From Phycisphaerae bacterium (GTDB lineage: Bacteria > Planctomycetota > Phycisphaerae > Phycisphaerales > SM1A02): 51,844 nt of DNA. The stretch is from assembly GCA_002711415.1 (NCBI GenBank), contig PARI01000014.1, forward strand, positions 1 through 51,844, in the 5' to 3' direction. Shown piece by piece: positions 51,301 through 51,844 of the stretch. The notes below the pieces were generated by a model. That model did not search any database. It saw nothing but the letters and a program-made list of their open reading frames with translations, and had not been told where the DNA came from. Within the stretch, counting starts at the first letter, position 1, and every line of letters starts with the position of its first letter. The translations under genes and the position numbers were made by a program.

Positions 51301-51625
51301 CGGGATCGTGCTGGAGTTCAGTGACCCGATCACCTCCAGCCGGGAACAACTCCAGGATGCCTTCAAGGCGAACGCCTGGAACTACCGGTGGGCCAGCAGG
51401 TATGGATCGGATCGATATGACATCCGGACTGGTGAACCGGGGATCACGGAACTGGAGATCCATGATGTGCACGTGCTTCCTGGAAACAGGTCCGTGCTGC
51501 TGCACATCCGTGACATGCAGCCGGCGATGCAGGTGCACGTCGACTGGAATCTCGATTTCGAGAAGATCGGGAACAGGGAGTCATTCGTGCACATGACGAT
51601 TCATGAACTGGGCAAGAACCACTGA
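48341..51625 (+). CDS. Very large secreted LamG / beta-propeller dehydrogenase-like protein
   Basis: 1094 residues from the ATG at 48341 (GGAG 7 bases upstream) with a signal peptide (MNHWMCMVIMASCVHAA, about 1-23). An N-terminal region (about 25-330; IALPLDRDGHHAMLFDS-like) resembles DUF6797 of planctomycetes. A LamG/concanavalin-like domain covers about 375-580 (GWNCDEGSGTHMK, SWHHVAMSWEPDEQEVVLYV). A six-bladed propeller of the L-sorbosone dehydrogenase / soluble glucose dehydrogenase type covers about 640-975, with ASGFRAPNGVAVDQDGTAWG and EGHWMPANRINRI. The end is a small beta domain. In relatives a cytochrome c domain often follows; none is present here. Sugar or polyol oxidation is inferred from family only. 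Confidence 0.8.
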   Translation: MNHWMCMVIMASCVHAAKNSHAQDDAPWERMDYGPFLSAAIEVSPDNIACKGIAIPLDRDGHHAMLFDSAELRWAAGWKGDFVKLKGIVYDGPHGTWPEIDGEAAWFNPPGPGIATGESVSFEDPRAIPYGPLPESLGRFRGIARTGDGVILGYTIGDMMVLEAPGCMVTDELACWLRWISMPRMDQPVHLSIAAVEAGTRLVRGEDCDRLYMDDRLLGLVSICRQADSIDGAGASTWIRDGRLGVTINPGSDHRFDGCIVLCELDDESEVADAKAAIDQLQAPDDLEARWRRPDHALWSRPITLAGARNVFFDQSRDIQAIHRNPGDPRMEMRFDAEPDESPMLVDRSGTPMDLSRTDANDSMLLMIADRSTAPAPIAGWNCDEGSGTHMKSVVDSQADLHLDGVTWRRGIRGRSLDFDGTARATWTRGNDIEFMDTPLTISAWIHTTKDGTIFSQAMPDGPWVPDGKTLFIRGGRLCYDVGWVGVACTDIEVADGSWHHVAMSWEPDEQEVVLYVDGTEQARTELGPGEPVQDQVIRFGFTAENFPSETWFSGFMDGIRIHDQALDVEDVRAVAAESGEPIARAYALGGSIDARWELDADTDDAMLVMPPTEQEAIGELLQWSGPLSRINRIGGRSDTSELLTRPFQIDRISWPEENPWNSWMRFGDFDFLDDGDAAAISTWSGDVWMVKGLDRNLDQLRWRRIASGLSQPLGLATRGDEILVVGRDQITRLVDVDGDDETDRYEAFNVDTMNSPHFHEPASGLQVGPGGYLYYIKAARHAKKASHPQHGTLIRVSPDGAGSEIIASGFRAPNGVAVDQDGTAWGSDQEGHWMPANRINRITSGSFHGNNWSGSQLDEPERTAYDRPLLWLHPTVDRSPSAQVRVPEGTWGPLSGKLLGISYGTGEVYLVTEDEVEGVHQGAMVPLPIEMPTGIMRGRFNSADGHLYVAGLFGWSSDKTQPGGFYRVRKVNQPLGVPLQARATTDGIVLEFSDPITSSREQLQDAFKANAWNYRWASRYGSDRYDIRTGEPGITELEIHDVHVLPGNRSVLLHIRDMQPAMQVHVDWNLDFEKIGNRESFVHMTIHELGKNH

Positions 51626-51690
51626 CAGCCATTCGGGAAGGCTCCTGACGGGATCGGCCCCGGCTCCATGAGTCCGTCGCTGCCAGAAGC

Positions 51691-51696
51691 TATGAT
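51691..51696 (+). promoter_or_regulatory. -10 box nine bases before the efflux adaptor start
   Basis: TATGAT ends 9 bases before the ATG at 51706, with no ribosome binding site. A very short leader is predicted. Confidence 0.45.
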
Positions 51697-51705
51697 GCCC
51701 CTCCC

Positions 51706-51844
51706 ATGAGAACAGACATCAAGACATGCCCGATCCCCGTGATGGCGACGCTCCTGGTCATCCAGGGGTGTGGCCCCGCCAACGAGTTCGTTCCCCCTCC
51801 ACCACCGGAGGTGACCGTGGCCAACCCGGTCATCCAGGACGTCA
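51706..51844 (+). CDS. RND efflux periplasmic adaptor lipoprotein, 3' part outside the window
   Basis: The first 46 codons only. A lipoprotein signal (MRTDIKTCPIPVMATLLVIQ then GC, lipobox IQGC) is followed by a proline-rich spacer and PPEVTVANPVIQDV. That is the standard start of membrane-fusion (HlyD/AcrA-type) subunits of RND pumps: a Cys, a proline spacer, then P-E-V-x-V-x-x-P-x-x-x-x-V. The outer pump and channel genes should follow on the same strand. Intact as far as it goes. Confidence 0.8.
   Translation, partial: MRTDIKTCPIPVMATLLVIQGCGPANEFVPPPPPEVTVANPVIQDV

Noticed and set aside
1-51844. Insertion sequence, prophage, integrase or defence island
   Set aside because: No transposase, recombinase, capsid, restriction or toxin-antitoxin motif in any credible frame, and no long terminal repeats noticed.

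Overview
The window looks like chromosomal DNA of a planctomycete, most likely class Phycisphaerae. It is GC-rich (about 60% by eye). Many genes encode secreted proteins, and six of them carry paired dockerin-like calcium repeats of the form D-x-(N/D)-x-D-G-x-(V/I)-D-G-x-D-L-A-x-L-L-G, usually closing with W-G-x-C at or near the C-terminus. There are also FG-GAP, FAS1, CIA30, sialidase and alpha-L-fucosidase proteins of planctomycete type. The taxonomic call is inference from gene content. I see no rRNA, tRNA, CRISPR array, transposase, integrase or prophage. All strong open frames are accounted for by 41 coding genes (two cut by the window edges), three broken gene remnants and one doubtful 18-residue frame.

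Layout. 1-5175: an edge-cut unknown gene, a secreted protein resembling a catalytically dead ClpP-like protease, a TPR protein, a class C beta-lactamase-type serine hydrolase and a Fur-family regulator. 5200-12339: an FG-GAP/dockerin protein, a 40-codon stub of a Rossmann-fold gene that overlaps a DNA photolyase, a Tat-exported phosphoesterase, a small membrane protein and a secreted PHB-depolymerase-like esterase ending in a long hairpin. 12310-20553: a lipoprotein esterase, a beta-propeller protein with a small partner, a decayed lectin-dockerin-esterase gene, a heme oxygenase behind a good Fur box, a GNAT enzyme, an AEC transporter and a FAS1-CIA30 fusion. 20909-29157: a Cys-rich dockerin protein, a protein of seven tandem SHOCT-like helical repeats with a perfect terminator, an acyltransferase, a DUF3817 protein, a VCBS/UnbV protein and monomeric isocitrate dehydrogenase starting at TTG.

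29171-43682 is enriched in glycan-related and secreted functions: a dockerin protein with one heme c site, L-fucose mutarotase, a Gfo/Idh oxidoreductase, a GH29 alpha-L-fucosidase, a nitroreductase, then a tight three-gene operon (serine hydrolase, transglutaminase-like protein with a discoidin domain, thioredoxin-like/sialidase fusion), an M19 dipeptidase and a lipoprotein hydrolase. The set suits growth on fucosylated or sialylated marine polymers, but no transporter or complete fucose pathway is present here. 43754-51844: a bacterial PH-domain protein, umuDC, a polytopic membrane protein, a TlpA-like thioredoxin, a very large LamG/beta-propeller dehydrogenase-like protein and the first codons of an RND efflux adaptor.

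The most general signal I found is in the promoters. Genes with no Shine-Dalgarno sequence repeatedly have a -10 box only 6 to 10 bases before the start codon, several of the extended TGnTAnnnT type, which predicts leaderless or nearly leaderless mRNAs. Genes with a recognisable -10 box farther upstream have good ribosome binding sites. Gene decay is a second theme: two N-terminal gene stubs and one internally deleted esterase module.
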